DNA of 64,000 nt from Heterodera schachtii (taxonomy: Eukaryota > Nematoda > Chromadorea > Rhabditida > Heteroderidae): NCBI GenBank assembly GCA_023374025.1, contig SIJG01000073.1:62001-126000 (forward strand). The letters run 5' to 3'. The notes under the pieces are model-generated. The model did no database searches. It was not told the origin of the DNA and saw only the letters and a list, made by a program, of their open reading frames with translations. Of the stretch, positions 1 through 12,390 are shown one piece after another. The translations under genes were made by a program, and so were the position numbers. The stretch's first letter is position 1. Every line of letters starts with the position of its first letter.

Positions 1-59
1 ATAAATTATTAAAAATATTATTAAATAGAAATTATATTTAAAATTTGTTTAAATTGCAC

Positions 60-743
60 TTCCAAGTCGAAAAGGTGAGCCTGGGCACTAGCAAGGAAAA
101 CATTGTGCAATTCGGAGATTGGAATTTTCAAAGATGCGTTGACCAAGCCAGGGATATTGTATTTCTTGGCTAATTAGAAATTAATTATTATTTTTTTATA
201 TAATTTTCAAAGTAAATCCACCGGCGTAAAGCACAGCCATTTAATTGTCTCCATTTAATTCGTTCAAATCATCCGCGTAAATGAAGCTCAACATCACTTT
301 GAACGCTGATGCTTCAACATCGGGGACCTCCACCACAGGGAAATTAGCATAGACTAATTGAAAATAATTAGGATAATTAGCAGAGGCTAACTAAAATAAA
401 TTAGATATTCATTTGTTACCATTCTCTGCTCTTTCTTTCTTTGTGTCAAAAAGAAACATTGCCTCAAATACGTCGGAAGCGTTTTTCAAAATGAGTTTAT
501 GTGCTCGCAAAAGCTTAAAAGAATTAAAATTTAATTTAAAAGAACCCTTTTTTGGACCCATCCCCGTCCACGACCTTCGCTAATCTCTTCCCCGAAATGT
601 CGGGGGCCATAATTAGACGAATTATAATTAGGCGATTTAAAACTCGCCTCTTTTTCGTCTCCATCCCCCACCAAAAAGTGTACATCAGCATAATCACCCG
701 TGCTCAACATCAGCTTCGTCCATTTAGCAGCCGACTTGGGCAT
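60..743 (-). pseudogene. BTB/POZ-BACK protein, 5' part, interrupted by a stop
   Basis: Four minus-strand exons can be read: 648-743 (start codon at 743, BTB N-terminus with ADVHFLVGDGD), 420-513 (HKLILKNASDVFEAMF), 222-353 and 60-169 (start of BACK, ending LFDLE). Exon lengths and phases match the paralogues at 6.3 and 19.4 kb. Exon 3 has an in-frame TAA at 241-243 where the paralogues have GCA (Ala), so the reading is cut before the end of the BTB domain. The gene runs off the left edge. BTB-BACK proteins of this kind are generally substrate adaptors for Cullin-3 ubiquitin ligases. The first intron has a GC donor (GAG|GCGAGT), as in the paralogues. It is probably a pseudogene; a base error at the stop is the alternative. 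Confidence 0.75.
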
Positions 744-779
744 GAGAAATTGAAAGTTTTACTAAATTATTAATTAGGT

Positions 780-1976
780 AATTAAATATTATTAATTTTA
801 AATTTTCTCATGCGAGAACATAAAAATTTACATAAAAATATGAAAATCATTCTCCATCTTTTTAATTTTAAAAACTGAATTGCAAAATTATTGTAAATTT
901 GTTAAAAAATTGAAATTTCTATACATTTTGTTTAATAATTTATCACAATTTTTAAATGTGCAATAAAAAAGTTTGCTTTTTTAATTTGCTGCTTTATGTA
1001 TTTTTAAATGAGAATTTTATATAAAAAAGTACATAAGTAAAAAAAAAGTGTTGGAAAATGCCAAAAATGAAATTTCTTCTAGAGGAGGCACATATAAACT
1101 CCGGCAAAACGATGACCTAAAAATAGGGAAAACCAGTGAAATGAATTTGATTGAATTAATCCATCTTTTTCCCCAATTAAAATGAAAAAGATTAGGTGTA
1201 CAAAAAAATGTTAATGAATTTTGTTTTTCATAATTATGAGATAAAATAAAAATCTTTTTCGTTTTTGTTCTGTCCAATTTGTCAAGTTTGATAAAAAAGT
1301 TAAATTATTTTGATAATTTCATTAAGTTTTAAACTATAATAATTTTTATTGATATGACAGGCTATTTTAGCCCAAAATTTGGCCATATCGCATGCAATTA
1401 ATTCTGAGACTGGGAGGCCAAAATTGAGCGCCTTCTTTAATAACTATATTTTTGAGAAGAAACGAACAACTGGGAATTTCTTTTCATCATTTAGGTCATT
1501 TTAATAGGGTCTTATAAAAATTTTTGTTAAAAAAATTAAAAATTAACGGTGGAGATTCAAAATAAAAATACAATATTCAACAAAGGTTTTGGACAAGACA
1601 CTGAAAACAGCAAATTTTATGAATGTGTGGGCATTTTAGTGGCAAAAAAATTGGAAAAAAATTTCTTGAAAATTGCCTTTGTTCATTTGTTTATGTCGCC
1701 GCAATCTCGCCTTAAAACAATGTGAAATTTGATGGACCATTTATGGGAAAAAAATGAGATAAAGTTGGAAAATCCCACATTCTGTCATTTTCCGAGGACA
1801 TGCCCAAGCCGTTCTCTTTGATTTTGGGTTGAATCTGGTATTAAAAATACGCAAAAATTAATCTCATCCCTTTATCATTTGGTAATAATCACTACTAATG
1901 ATAATGATAATGAACACAACAACAAAAATTCCCATCATTGCACATATGGCACGGGCATCCGCGCGCGATGAGAACG
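780..1976. other. AT-rich intergenic stretch
   Basis: No convincing gene is seen. ORFs here are short and unsupported by splice signals or family resemblance. A stretch at 1855-1960 (ending in AATGATAATGATAATGA) recurs in diverged form at 3918-4010, so part of it is dispersed repeat. Confidence 0.5.
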
Positions 1977-3461
1977 TTAGCCCCGAATTTCTTCTTCGGT
2001 CAAAAATTTGGCAATTTTGCCCCTGCGGGTGATTCCTCGGCCATAGTCGACGGTCAATTCATAGGCATACAGCAAATCGGTTCCAAGGCTGTGTTTAAAA
2101 ATTTGGACAAAATTTTAATATATGTATATATTTTTTATAGAAAATTTGCTGAAAAATTAGGTAAATCAGTGCCGTTTCGGCGCTGCCATTTTGGCGCCAG
2201 AAACACATAATATAATCCAAGGAATATCATTAAGAAATTCACTCCCTCCCTTCACCGAAGGAAAAAATTTTAAGAAAAAAATGTGTATTTTGAAAATATT
2301 AATTTTCAAAAATTTGCAAAAAACAATCTCTATCAGACCTTAAATTTCTTGAACTTTTGAGCCAAAAATTCATGAAAAAATCATCAATTTTTTTTGTAAA
2401 AGAAAGATATTTTACCAATTATTCAATAATTTTGGAAAATAATTGAAAAATTTTTGGGGGCTTGAATTAATTAATTGTCCAATTTCTTATAATTGCTTTG
2501 AAAATAAAAATTAATTGCTGTTTGAACTTACAGAATGTCGAATTTCTCCTGGCAATACCTTAAAATAGAAAAATGTTTAAACAAAAAGGGCATTTTTTAA
2601 TTAATTGAATTTTACAAAATTAAAAAAACAATACGCCAAACTCACATCGGCAAATGCTTGTCCTCCATCACCCCCAAACGGCACTTAAATTTCAAATTGA
2701 GCTCATCAATTCCAATTTTAACATCGTTGACCCTGCAAAACGTGCAAAGAAATTAAGTGTAAAAATAAGAGAATTAATTGCCCAATTTTTTAAGCTCGAA
2801 AAATTTTATTTTTATTTTTATAATCCTTTCTATCGCTTATTTAAAGCTGTTTAGGCTATCAAAGCTTGAAAAAAAAAGAAGTTAATTTTGAACACGATTT
2901 GGGGGACAAAGGCGCAAATGTCTTTTTCATAAAAAAATTCAATAAAAAAAATTATTTTAAAATTTAGTAGTTCATCATAAAACTTTGAAAAATCATTGGA
3001 ATTTTTCAAAAAAAATTTTCGTGGGTGGGGTTACCCTCTCCAAGCCAAAATCCTGGGACCGTTCCTGGTCGACTTCCGTCCCCTCCTAAAAAGCAATGAT
3101 TCTGTTTTTGGCACCACTCACCAGCCAAGCAATTTGCCACCTCCAAAAACCGGCACGTATATTGTCTGACGATTGGAACGGTCAATGTTGCCCAAAAGGT
3201 TCGCCTCGCGCGCAAATGACTCCGAAATAAATGAGATGTCACATCCTATGCCGTTAAAATAGCGCGAAAATAAAATAGCGTGCATACATTAATAGTTTCA
3301 GCAGTCCGACACATACCAAACCGGCATTTTACAGTATGCCAAATTTTAAATTTTGACCCAGGCATTTTCATTCAGCAATTAAAAAAACACCCACCGGATC
3401 GAACAAAAGCGACGCCCGGAAAGTCGTTAGCTTTCATTCGAATGTACTGCAAGTGAGCCAT
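1977..3461 (-). CDS. DDI1-like retropepsin domain protein, catalytic Asp replaced
   Basis: Five minus-strand exons join with consistent phases into 138 codons: 3395-3461, 3122-3245, 2646-2732, 2532-2558 and 1977-2088, all with GT donors and AG acceptors. By eye the product follows the retroviral-type aspartic protease domain of DDI1 from end to end: the strand before the active site, the middle KLLGWVNDVKIGID segment (DDI1 has a KIIG...V.IG equivalent), then ILLGTDLL and a YELTVDYG tail. The active-site triplet that should read D-S-G reads R-S-G (codon CGA), so catalytic activity is doubtful. No ubiquitin-like or UBA domain is visible, so this is a domain-only copy or the 3' part of a longer gene. 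DDI1 itself is a proteasome-shuttle protease; the role of this copy is unknown. Confidence 0.7.
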
Positions 3462-4019
3462 TATGTTTGAGAATGCTTTTTAGTAATTTAGGGCTAAAAT
3501 GCAGTATTACAATACACAGAAAATGTATACAGTGTGGTAATTGATACGGTGGTGCCCCCCCTCCCACCGACATTCGGGGAAATAAATGTCGGGGAGGAAA
3601 TTTCCCAAAAGAGCACAAAACTTCTACCGAATTGGCTTTTGAATGTTGGGTCTCTAAAGAAAGAGAGCTCCACAATCAAAAAAAAATTTCATTTAATGAC
3701 CATTTTTTGTTGAAATAAAAGTTTTTCAGAAATTTTTAATTTTTTTCCTTAGCCCCCCCCCCAAACCGAGTTAATAATTAAAAAAAACAAACAAAAATTC
3801 TGAAAATACTGGACTCTTCTGAATAAAATGGTAAAAGAAGAGAATAAAAATTGTGATATATGTGGGCACTGATTTATGAAACAAATTCAAAAAATGGCAC
3901 GTCTTTTAAAGGCAAAAAATTAATCCCATTCCTTTATCTTTGGTTATAATCTCTGCTAATGATAATGATAATGAAAGAAACAAAATAAAAAAGAAAATTC
4001 CCATGATTGTATTTGTGTC

Positions 4020-4330
4020 TGATAATTGACATTGGCATTGGCATAGGTCACCCGTCCGCCCGCCGCCATTTTGCCGCGATGAAAACGCCGCCATTTTTTG
4101 TGCCATTCTTTGTTCGACTACTAATGAGCCATAATTTGCCCGCCTTTGAATTTTTAAATTTAGCAAAAAATAATAATTCCCTTGATTGTATTTGGCATTG
4201 GCATAGGTCACCCGTCCGCCCGCCGCCATTTTGCCGCGATGAAAACGCCGCCATTTTTTGTGCCATTGTTGTTCCACTACTAATGACCCATAATTTGCCC
4301 TGCCTTTGAATTTTTTAATTTTGCAAAAAA
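4020..4330. repeat. tandem duplication of a ~160 bp unit
   Basis: Two adjacent copies of a unit containing GGCATAGGTCACCCGTCC and GATGAAAACGCCGCCATT, at about 4033-4172 and 4193-4332, differ by a few substitutions. ORFs reported through both copies on either strand simply repeat themselves and look non-coding. Confidence 0.8.
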
Positions 4331-4554
4331 TAATAATCTTTTACTACACTATTTGAAGAGTACACATAATTTTCTAAATATTTATTAACATTAAGAGAAT
4401 TTATTTTAAAAAAATTTCATAATTAAAAAATGGCATGTATGTATCAAAATCTGAATTTATTTCTCAGTTTTATCTTCAAAATTTTAATTAAAAGACATTT
4501 TGCCAAAAAAATTATTATATTTTTTCAAATTTGGGGCAGTTTCACTGATGAAAT

Positions 4555-4735
4555 TTAGTCCCGGTCCAAATGGCCGGGACCGGGACTTGGAAAATGGACC
4601 GGGGCGGGATCCCGGGACCGGGACTCCCGTTTTAAAGGGGACTCCCGGTCCTGGTGGTTTGTACAAAAAAAACGGGACCGGGACCGGAAGTCCCGGCAAA
4701 ATCCCGGCGGGGCCCCGGTCCCGTCCGGTCTCTAA
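4555..4735. mobile_element. GC-rich palindromic MITE (GGGACCGGGAC type)
   Basis: A GC-rich island in AT-rich DNA is built from CCGGGACCGGGAC-type motifs on the left and complementary GGTCCCGGTCC-type motifs on the right, so it can fold back. The same motif type fills the element at 24498-24691. This looks like a small non-autonomous DNA transposon of hAT style; clean target duplications are not obvious. Confidence 0.5.
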
Positions 4736-4739
4736 ATTT

Positions 4740-6290
4740 TATTTGAGGGAACAAAAGTTTTTTTTGAGAGAATTAAATTCAGTATTTTTTTTCTACAAAT
4801 TATGTAACAGAGTTAAGGAAATAGTGCGCCAATATGAGAGGCATGTTTTTCTCTGCATTCTCTAATTTATTTGTTCATCTCTCATTTTTTGGCACGGTTT
4901 GTCCAATGCTCAATCAAAACATTTTGTAGCCAAATGTGCTAAATTGTGTCATTAGCAGAAGAAGAATGAAAATAGCAATGTGTTTTGTTTTGTTGTGTCC
5001 CATCTGTGCATATTTTTATCCATTTTTTCATCGCTTTGCCCACTGGGTCAAAAAAGTTGATCCAAATCAATGCAAATGTATGTAAACAAAATATTGTTTT
5101 TCAACAGAACTGAGAAAATTAGCAAACAAATTATATTTAATTTTAGTATGTGTAATTAACAGTTTTTAATATTTATGGTTTAGACTAAAAGTGGTTAATC
5201 AGTGTAATTAAACGCGAACTTTTACATTAGCTTTATTTGAAGCTTATAGATATTATACGAATAATTTAAAATTAAAGAAATTTTGTTGTTTTTTGCTTTT
5301 TTTACTCTATTATTATTAATAAAGTTTTGTACCAAAAATAATAATTTTTTTTTTGTTTATTTTTTAATTAATTTAATTTGGTCTTATAAAATTCATGAAT
5401 CATTTTAGCACATACCTAATGCCATTCATATTTACTAGAAAAAAGATGAATTAAAATAAATTAATTTCATTTCTGTTCTTGCCTATTTTTTAGATCTTTA
5501 TTTTGCCGAAATTTATTTGCGCTTTCTTCCCTCTATAAAAATGTTCATTTTTGTCTATTTTTCATTCCATTTTTTTTTGTTTAAAATTATAATTTTAACA
5601 AAATAAACAGAAAAAATGATTGACTTTATTTATACTAATTAGCAATATAATTTTTTGTTCACTCAGAATTTTTTCGGCATTTTACCGGGGATATATAGTA
5701 AGGATAGCATCCCGAGGCCCCAAAATTTTTCGGAAATCGGGATTCCGTGCAATCCCTGATACATAAGGGTTAGATGAAAAATTAAGGAGAAATAAACACA
5801 ATCAATGTACAAGATACAAAAGTTTATTATTTACTGCTGTTCAAAAAATTTGCTCTATGTTTCTTCTCATTTTCGGTCATCATTTTGCCCCAAAATTATT
5901 TATGCCCGCCCTTCCACAAAATAGTGCCCCAATTTTCATTTTTAATCACTTTTTGCAGTAAATAATGATGGAATATATTTGACTATTGGAAAACTACTTT
6001 TTTCGATAATTTCTTTTATTATTGAAATATTTTTGGGGTATCAATTTTTCAACAAAGTAAACTGAAAAAAATGATTGACTTTATTTTTACTATATTTAGC
6101 AATGTATCTTAGTTTTGACCCCACTTTTTGGTTGAATTTTTTGAAAAAGGGGAAATATCTCTGTCACACACTATTTTCATGTTTTCCCTTTCACTATTTT
6201 TTTAAATATATTTTTTGTGTTATCTCACGAGGGGACTAAAGGATGACATAATCATTTATTGTATTATAATTTAGCAAATACATTAATTTA
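4740..6290. other. AT-rich intergenic DNA upstream of a BTB gene
   Basis: No gene is recognised. A short segment at 5690-5760 with CGAGGCCCCAAAATTTTTCGG resembles one at 60846-60960, so it is probably a dispersed repeat. The 3' end of the stretch must hold the promoter of the BTB gene starting at 6293. Confidence 0.4.
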
Positions 6291-6292
6291 TC

Positions 6293-8295
6293 ATGTCCAA
6301 ATCAGCGATTGCTGGGCTTAAGTCGATACTTAGCACGGGAGAGCACGCGGATGTGCACTTTTTGGTGGGGGACGGAGACGCAAAAGAGGCGAGTTGGGAA
6401 AATAAAAATTAAAATAACCATTATTTAATTATGATTTTCCCGATTAAAAATTTATTTGCCTCTATTAGAAGGTTATTATGCCCATTATTACGTTTTTTCG
6501 AATTTTCGAATTTTTGGGTACCTATTTCGCCATTGTTTGACAAAAATCCCATTCCTACTGATCAGTCACTTAGTCTTGAACAGTTTAATTCTTTTAAGCG
6601 TGTGCCAGCCCACAAATTTATTTTGAAGAACGCCTCCAAAGTATTCGCAGCAATGTTTCGTTTTGACTCACAAAATGCAAATGCTGAAAATGGTAATTGA
6701 ATGAATAATAATAATATTAATTATCATTTAATTTCACACTACGAATATGCTAATTGCCCTCAATTTATTTTCAATTAGACTCTGCTAATGGCCCTACTGA
6801 TGTGGAAATCCCAGACGTTGAAGCTGCAGCATTCAAAGTGATGTTGAGCTTTATTTACATGGATGATTTAAGCGGATTGAATGGAGACAATGCAATGGCA
6901 GTGCTTTGCGCCGGTGGATTTATTTTTTGAAATAAAATTTAATAAAATAACATATTTTAATTAGCCAAAAAATATAATATCCCTGGCCTGGTTGATCCAT
7001 CTTTGCAAATTCCCATCTCCGAATTGCGCAATGTTTTCGTTGCTTATGCCTATGCTTGCCTTTTCGACTTGGAGGTGAAATTTAAACGAATTCAAATGCA
7101 ATTATTTCAAATTAATTTATTTATTAAATTTTAGGATTTTGTCAATTGTTGTTTGTCTTACATTGACAAAAATGCGGACATTTTAATCAAATCGGAGGAA
7201 TTTTTGCAAATTGACCAAAAAACATTGTGCGAAATTTTTGGACGTGACGAATTGCAAATCCATGAAGAAATTACAATTTGGAAAGCAGCAATTTCATCTA
7301 CAAATGAGAAATTAATTCATTTAATTATTCGCCATTAAATTTTCATTATTTTTCGGCACTCCGTTGGGCCGATTCGAAAGTGCCGTCAAAATGGCATTGA
7401 ATGTTCAGCAGAGAATCGTCGTGCTATGCTTGGCCCGGCACTCTTCAAAATTCGCTTTCCGCTTTTGTCAAAAAAGGAATTTGTACAGGGTATTGGTAAA
7501 TGTTTAGGGAAATAAAAATTAACAAAAAAAATGCAGATTAAATCCAAAATTATCGGGTAAACAGCAAATTATTTAGCTTAATTCAATTTTTACAGTTCCG
7601 TCTGGCGTATTAACAATGGACGAAGTGTTGGCTTTCAACAACACAAAATCCAACCGAATTTTGCCAATTTCGAGCGAGGAACGAATTCGTACTGATGGAA
7701 TACTTTTGATGGACATTGAAAACTCAGAATTTGCGGGAGGCGGATGTCAGAAGTTGCCGATTCAGCAAAACTTTTCATATAAAATGCCATGGAAATTATG
7801 GCACCAAATAACAACAGATAAGACACAACAATGAGAAATGGTTGGGCATTTCCTTTTGTGCTTCAAAAGAAGGTACAAATTATGCTAATGTAATTAATTA
7901 CACAAAATTAATCATTTTAATTGTTTATAGACAAACATTGGCGGTGCAAATGTTCGTTAAATTGTCAAATTTTGTCGCAAAAGAGCGGCGTGGCAGATTA
8001 TAAGAAAGGACCATCCAAAAGTCAACTTTTTTTCAGCGATATGAACGGCAGGGGATTCTCTAATTTCGCTTCCTTTGCGGTGAGTGAAAATTAAACATTC
8101 CCTTAATTGACCCACTTATGAACAATTAAGGAACTGATGGACCCGAGCAATGGATTTTACAATCAAAAAGAGGACAAAGTGAAATTGGCCATTGATTTCA
8201 CTGTGAAAGATGAAAATCCTATGATTGGTGATTATTTTAAATATACTGATTCTTTGTTTTGCTGGTCATCAGGCTTTCTGCAATTTGGAAATTGA
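6293..8295 (+). pseudogene. BTB-BACK-MATH protein, degraded
   Basis: Nine exons follow the family layout: 6293-6388, 6599-6692, 6779-6913, 6965-7074 (BTB), 7135-7287 and about 7356-7495 (BACK), 7596-7872, 7931-8079 and 8131-8295 (MATH-like). Start, BTB motifs (ADVHFLVGDGD, AHKFILKNASKVF) and the final ELMDPS...KVKLAIDFTVK segment are clear. Several defects argue against function: the intron between exons 5 and 6 has GC instead of GT and CG instead of AG; exon 6 carries an extra G near 7380 that shifts the frame; and exon 7 shifts frame near 7832, just before EKWLGIS. The first intron uses a GC donor as in the paralogues. Intact members would be Cullin-3 adaptors with a MATH substrate-binding domain. 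Confidence 0.75.
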
Positions 8296-8487
8296 TAAAC
8301 TAAATTTGAGACTTATTCAGTGAGACAGTGCCAATTTAATAAAGTGGTGGTAAATTCATAAAAATTAAAAATAAATTTTTCATGCTACACATTAAAAAAG
8401 AAAACCAAATGAAAATTCATTCTTTACATTTAATAACATGAAATTTTTTTGTAAATATTTAGTTATAAATTAATTTACAATTATCAG

Positions 8488-8643
8488 AAAAACGAATTTC
8501 GAATAATTGTGGCACAAATGTTTCTCCATTCAAAAGAGGAAAAGCCGGACATAGAAATGCCCGACTCAGGTGCCGGCGGAGCATGGGCTTGGCCATTCAA
8601 AATGGCATTTCTTCAATTCGGTTGTTGGCATTTTGCCAAATAA
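8488..8643 (+). CDS. possible terminal exon, unknown protein
   Basis: After a TTATCAG acceptor an open frame of 51 codons reads into EKPDIEMPDSGAGGAW and ends at TAA 8641-8643. No upstream exon was found and the family is not recognised. It lies just downstream of the BTB gene and could also be a chance reading frame. Confidence 0.25.
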   Translation, partial: KNEFRIIVAQMFLHSKEEKPDIEMPDSGAGGAWAWPFKMAFLQFGCWHFAK

Positions 8644-8870
8644 AAAAATGGGAGGGTTGGGAAGAGATAAGCAAATACAATTCAAATTTATTTCTTTTTT
8701 TGTGTCATCGTTTTGCCATTAATTCTTGCCATCTTATCGTAAATGTAACTAAATTAACCATTCCGTTAGACAAATAAAGGTCATTTCTGCAGTTTATTCT
8801 TATTTTCATTTTTGCACACTCTCTGATTCCTATACAATAATTTTACAATTTCCAAATATTTATAGTAGGG

Positions 8871-9035
8871 TTGAGGGCGCAGGAAGCAGTCTGACGAGCG
8901 CCACAGGCGGTTGACTGCGGGGGCCCGAAGGGCCCCCGCCAATCAGTCAACCGCCTGCGGATCACGCGCGGACTTCTTCCGGAGCCCGTAGTCTCGCCCC
9001 ACCTACTGGCCGCCGTAGTCGAGTGTGCGGCGGTT
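8871..9035. other. GC-rich island with a long hairpin
   Basis: In an otherwise AT-rich region this island contains a near-perfect hairpin at 8905-8956: a 13-bp outer stem (AGGCGGTTGACTG with CAGTCAACCGCCT), a 5-base bulge, and a 9-bp inner stem (CGGGGGCCC with GGGCCCCCG) closed by GAA. No ORF or known RNA family is recognised. It may be a transposon end or structured RNA. Confidence 0.55.
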
Positions 9036-9741
9036 TTTTAGCGCAATAACCAAAATGACCTATTTGCATCGGTTTCCCTGCATTACTTTGGTACTGAATT
9101 GGCACTATAAGATTTGAATCGGTTCAAAAACCGGTTTATACTTGTCCGGTCAACTTCCCCCACCCCTAGATCGATCTGTCTCATCGAGAGCTATCGATTG
9201 GTACCATATTCGTCGAGATTGGTCCACGAGAAAAAAAACATCGTATAAGTCAAGATATTTACAAATTTTTTGAAAATTTTTATCTCACAGATTAATAATT
9301 GGCCATTTTTGTATTGGATTTTATATACATAGGTATTTGGATTTTTTTATTCCATACAACAAATATTTTTAGTTTGTCTCTAACTTTTTGAAAAGATTAA
9401 AAAATTTAAAGAAATTCGTTTAATTTAAATTTTGGTGCCAGAAAATGCGTCAACGATAATAAAAATATTTTAAAACTCTCAAGCATTAAGTATTGTAGTA
9501 CAAAAGGACAAATTATATAAACAAAACTCAGTTCCGAATTTGTCAATTCAGTTTTTAAAGGGTCAAAAATTTAATATTATTTTGTTGATGAAAAACATTA
9601 AAAATTTTACCAAATATTGGCCTCTGCATAGGTTTTTCTATGTTTTCATCATTATCTTTATGATGCTTATTTTTACAAGCAAATTACGAAGAAAAAGTCC
9701 GACTGTGATTCTAACTTAATAATTTTGAAAAAATTTATGAA

Positions 9742-12390
9742 TTTTACATTTTGTTGCCTCTTCGTGTTTAAGAAAAATATTTTGGGGTCAAAATTTTGCT
9801 GAATGAAAAAAAAGGAAAATTATTTCAAATTATCTCTCCGTTCTTTTCTCTCCTCCTAGGTCATAATTTTGCCGTAATTGTGGCATTTTGCCCATGATAG
9901 AAGCAGCAACAGTAGAATTTTAAATTATGTTTCATTTTTATTAATACATCATATAAATTATTTGTACAACTCCATTTCGTCTTCCTTTTTAATCATTTTA
10001 TCGTTTTTGTAAAATATTTTATCGTATTTTTGGTAGGAGGGGGGTGGAACCTACTATCAAAGCCCAGTCAGGTCTGGCTACCAGACATTTGCGGACGGAC
10101 ATTTGCGGACGGACATTTGCGGACGGACATTTGCGGACGGACATTTGCGGACGGACATTTGCGGACGATTTCGGGCAAAATTAAAAATTTTCTTATAGAA
10201 ATTCTCAAAACTGGAATGGAGACTGACTGACTAACTAAATAAAAATTTGTTTTGGTTTTTTGTACTTTAAAGGCATCAATATTTTATTTTTTACACTTTA
10301 AAGAATTAATCTCACTGGTCCAAGTGTGATGCTGATCCTTAAGTGATTAAAGAAGAATTGGCTCCAAACCATTCGGGAATTCGCCCCCCAAACATTTTAA
10401 AAATTTCTTTAGGAATATCGACTATTCTTGTCGGGAATTTGATACAGTTCTCCGATTTTTTCCCAGATGGTAGGGAAAGAACGCTAGATATCTCTTGCTC
10501 AGTGTTCAAATATAGATGCCAAAGCGGGGAAAAGCATATTTTTGGGGTGCACCCCAAAACGTCGCCGAAGACTTTTTAGAACAAAACTTCTTTAATTGTC
10601 AATCAAATTAATTATTCTTGGTATTGTTTGATAGCTTTATGTGTTTATTATTAATATGGAAATTTAAAAAATTGTAGCTAAGTTTCAAAAAAGTTATGGC
10701 CGGTAGGAACTCAAGAACCTATTTTTCAAACTTTTTTGCCTGATTATTTGTACATGAATAAAAAAAAACTGGAAATTCGCAGGTTAATAATAGAGTTCAA
10801 ATGCAAGTGACCTATTTTACAATTGGTCAAAAATGGCACTTCAAATTTATAATGTGTAAAAACCGAACGGACTAATTTACGAACTGTTAATTTGAATCAT
10901 TAAATGATTATTCAACATTTTATACTGTTTTTCGAAAAAGGAAAATTTTTAAACCTAAATTTTTAACAAGAAAACCAATGAAATTTTGGGGATCAGTTTT
11001 TGAGAAAATTTTTCACTTCTTAGGAGTGTATTTTCTGAAAAATTTTCAAGTCATTTATTAGGGGTGTATTTTCCAATTTTATTGCATTTCTAATGTTATT
11101 TTTCGGGAAAAATGCCAAAAAGGCAACAAAAAATGCATAATAAAAGAAATTTTTTTCCCGAAATTGTCCGCAAATGTGTGTCCGCAAATGTCCGTCCGCA
11201 AATGTCTGTCCGCAAATGTCCGTCCGCAAATGTCCGTCCGCAAATGTCCGTCCGCAAATGTCCGTCCGCAAATGTCTGGACGCGTCAGGGGCTAGCTCTG
11301 TTTTTCCTCAAGAAATTTTGCTTTATGAGTTTTTTTTTAAATTTTTTCCAGAATTTCCAATAATCTTGGTGTGTAAAACTTGGGTGGATTCCCGGACCCA
11401 TAAGTTTTTGTTAAAAATCCAAAAAAGCTAAGTTAACAGGAATTTCTGATATTTTCTGTGCACATAATTTTGAAACAATCCCACCTGTTCACGAAAATTT
11501 ATTATGTCTCTTATTCTCGCGTTTTCAGGGGGTTTTCGTCTCGCTTTTTGTTTTGCAATATTTGCTATTTGCTGTTCAAAAAAATGTTCTCTTTTAATGA
11601 TTTTAATTCGCTTTTATTTGAAGAAAATAATGATGATTGTTGGAAATTGACTTTTCTTGAATGATTTGTTGGGATGTCAATTCTCCAATTTTGTCTATTT
11701 TTCACGTTGTAATGCCTCAAATGGCGTCAAATTTTCATTTTCAAATGGCGCAAAAATATGGAATTTAATTAACCAACTAATTCATTTTGCAATTTAAATA
11801 TTGAACCAAATTTATTAATTACCCTGATCAGCTGTAAATTCAGCAATTGTCGAATCAAGAGAAAGAGACATTAATTGTTTATTTATTGCTATGTTAAAAA
11901 CAAGAAATTAATAAGTTAAATTTCAATTTTTTGGATGAAAAAAGTAATTATAAAATATTCAAATATATTATAACTAGAGAGAGACCCGCAGGGCTGGAGC
12001 GCGACCGCGATCCGCGATTCGCTGCATTTTTTTACGCGACATGCGACCGCGGCAATTTTGGATAAAATTTTTAAAAAGAAATTTTTTTTTTGATTACCTA
12101 TTTGCTTAAAAATTGACTAAAAATCTAAAATTGTTTCATTTAGACCCGACCGATTTGGTCAACCCCAGCCTAAATGACCCAGACATTTTTCAATTCTGAT
12201 GCCGAGGATGCAATTCTCTCTCACTGCACTTTTTGCCACTTCTATAGAGTAAATTTCTTTTATTTTTAGGTCACCATTTTGCTTAGATAAAAATTATATG
12301 GGAAAATGGAGATGGAGGAGGGGGGAGATAAGCAAATCCAATTCAAATTTGTTTCACTTTTTTGTGTCATCTTTTTGCCCTATAAATTAT
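9742..12390. repeat. segmental duplication, copy 1 (interrupted)
   Basis: The sequence from about 9742 to 10070 and 11285 to 12390 is closely matched at 16211-18815. The match includes TTGCCTCTTCGTGTTTAAG, the GTAGGAGGGGGGTGGAAC stretch and the GGAGCGCGACCGCGATCCGC segment. Copy 1 carries a 1.2 kb foldback insertion at 10081-11279 that copy 2 lacks. No gene is evident inside. Confidence 0.85.
10081..11279. mobile_element. foldback element A with tandem-repeat inverted ends
   Basis: Both ends start CCAGACATTTGCGGACGG read inward and consist of six or more head-to-tail copies of a 14-bp unit (GGACGGACATTTGC): left array 10081-10167, right array (inverted) about 11166-11279. The centre has no credible ORF. 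The undisturbed target exists in the duplicate copy near 16534-16550 (GTCAGGTCTAGCTCTG). Flanks here are GTCAGGTCTGGCTA and GTCAGGGGCTAGCTCTG, so the target was duplicated imperfectly. Reading frames through the arrays are not genes. Confidence 0.85.

Noticed and set aside
4500..4865. 121-codon ORF rich in GPGRDPGTGT
   Set aside because: It runs through the GC-rich palindromic MITE; composition comes from GGGACC repeats.
8895..8935. Hammerhead ribozyme from CTGACGAG near the hairpin
   Set aside because: The second conserved GAAA box and the third stem are missing.
10081..11279. CRISPR-like arrays of GGACGGACATTTGC units
   Set aside because: The units are head-to-tail without spacers, occur inverted at the other end, and bracket an insertion with a known empty site. 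This is a foldback transposon in a eukaryotic genome.
11112..11431. ORFs encoding repeated SANVRPQMSVRKCP-type peptides
   Set aside because: They are translations of the tandem array of foldback element A in several frames, with no start context or splice support.
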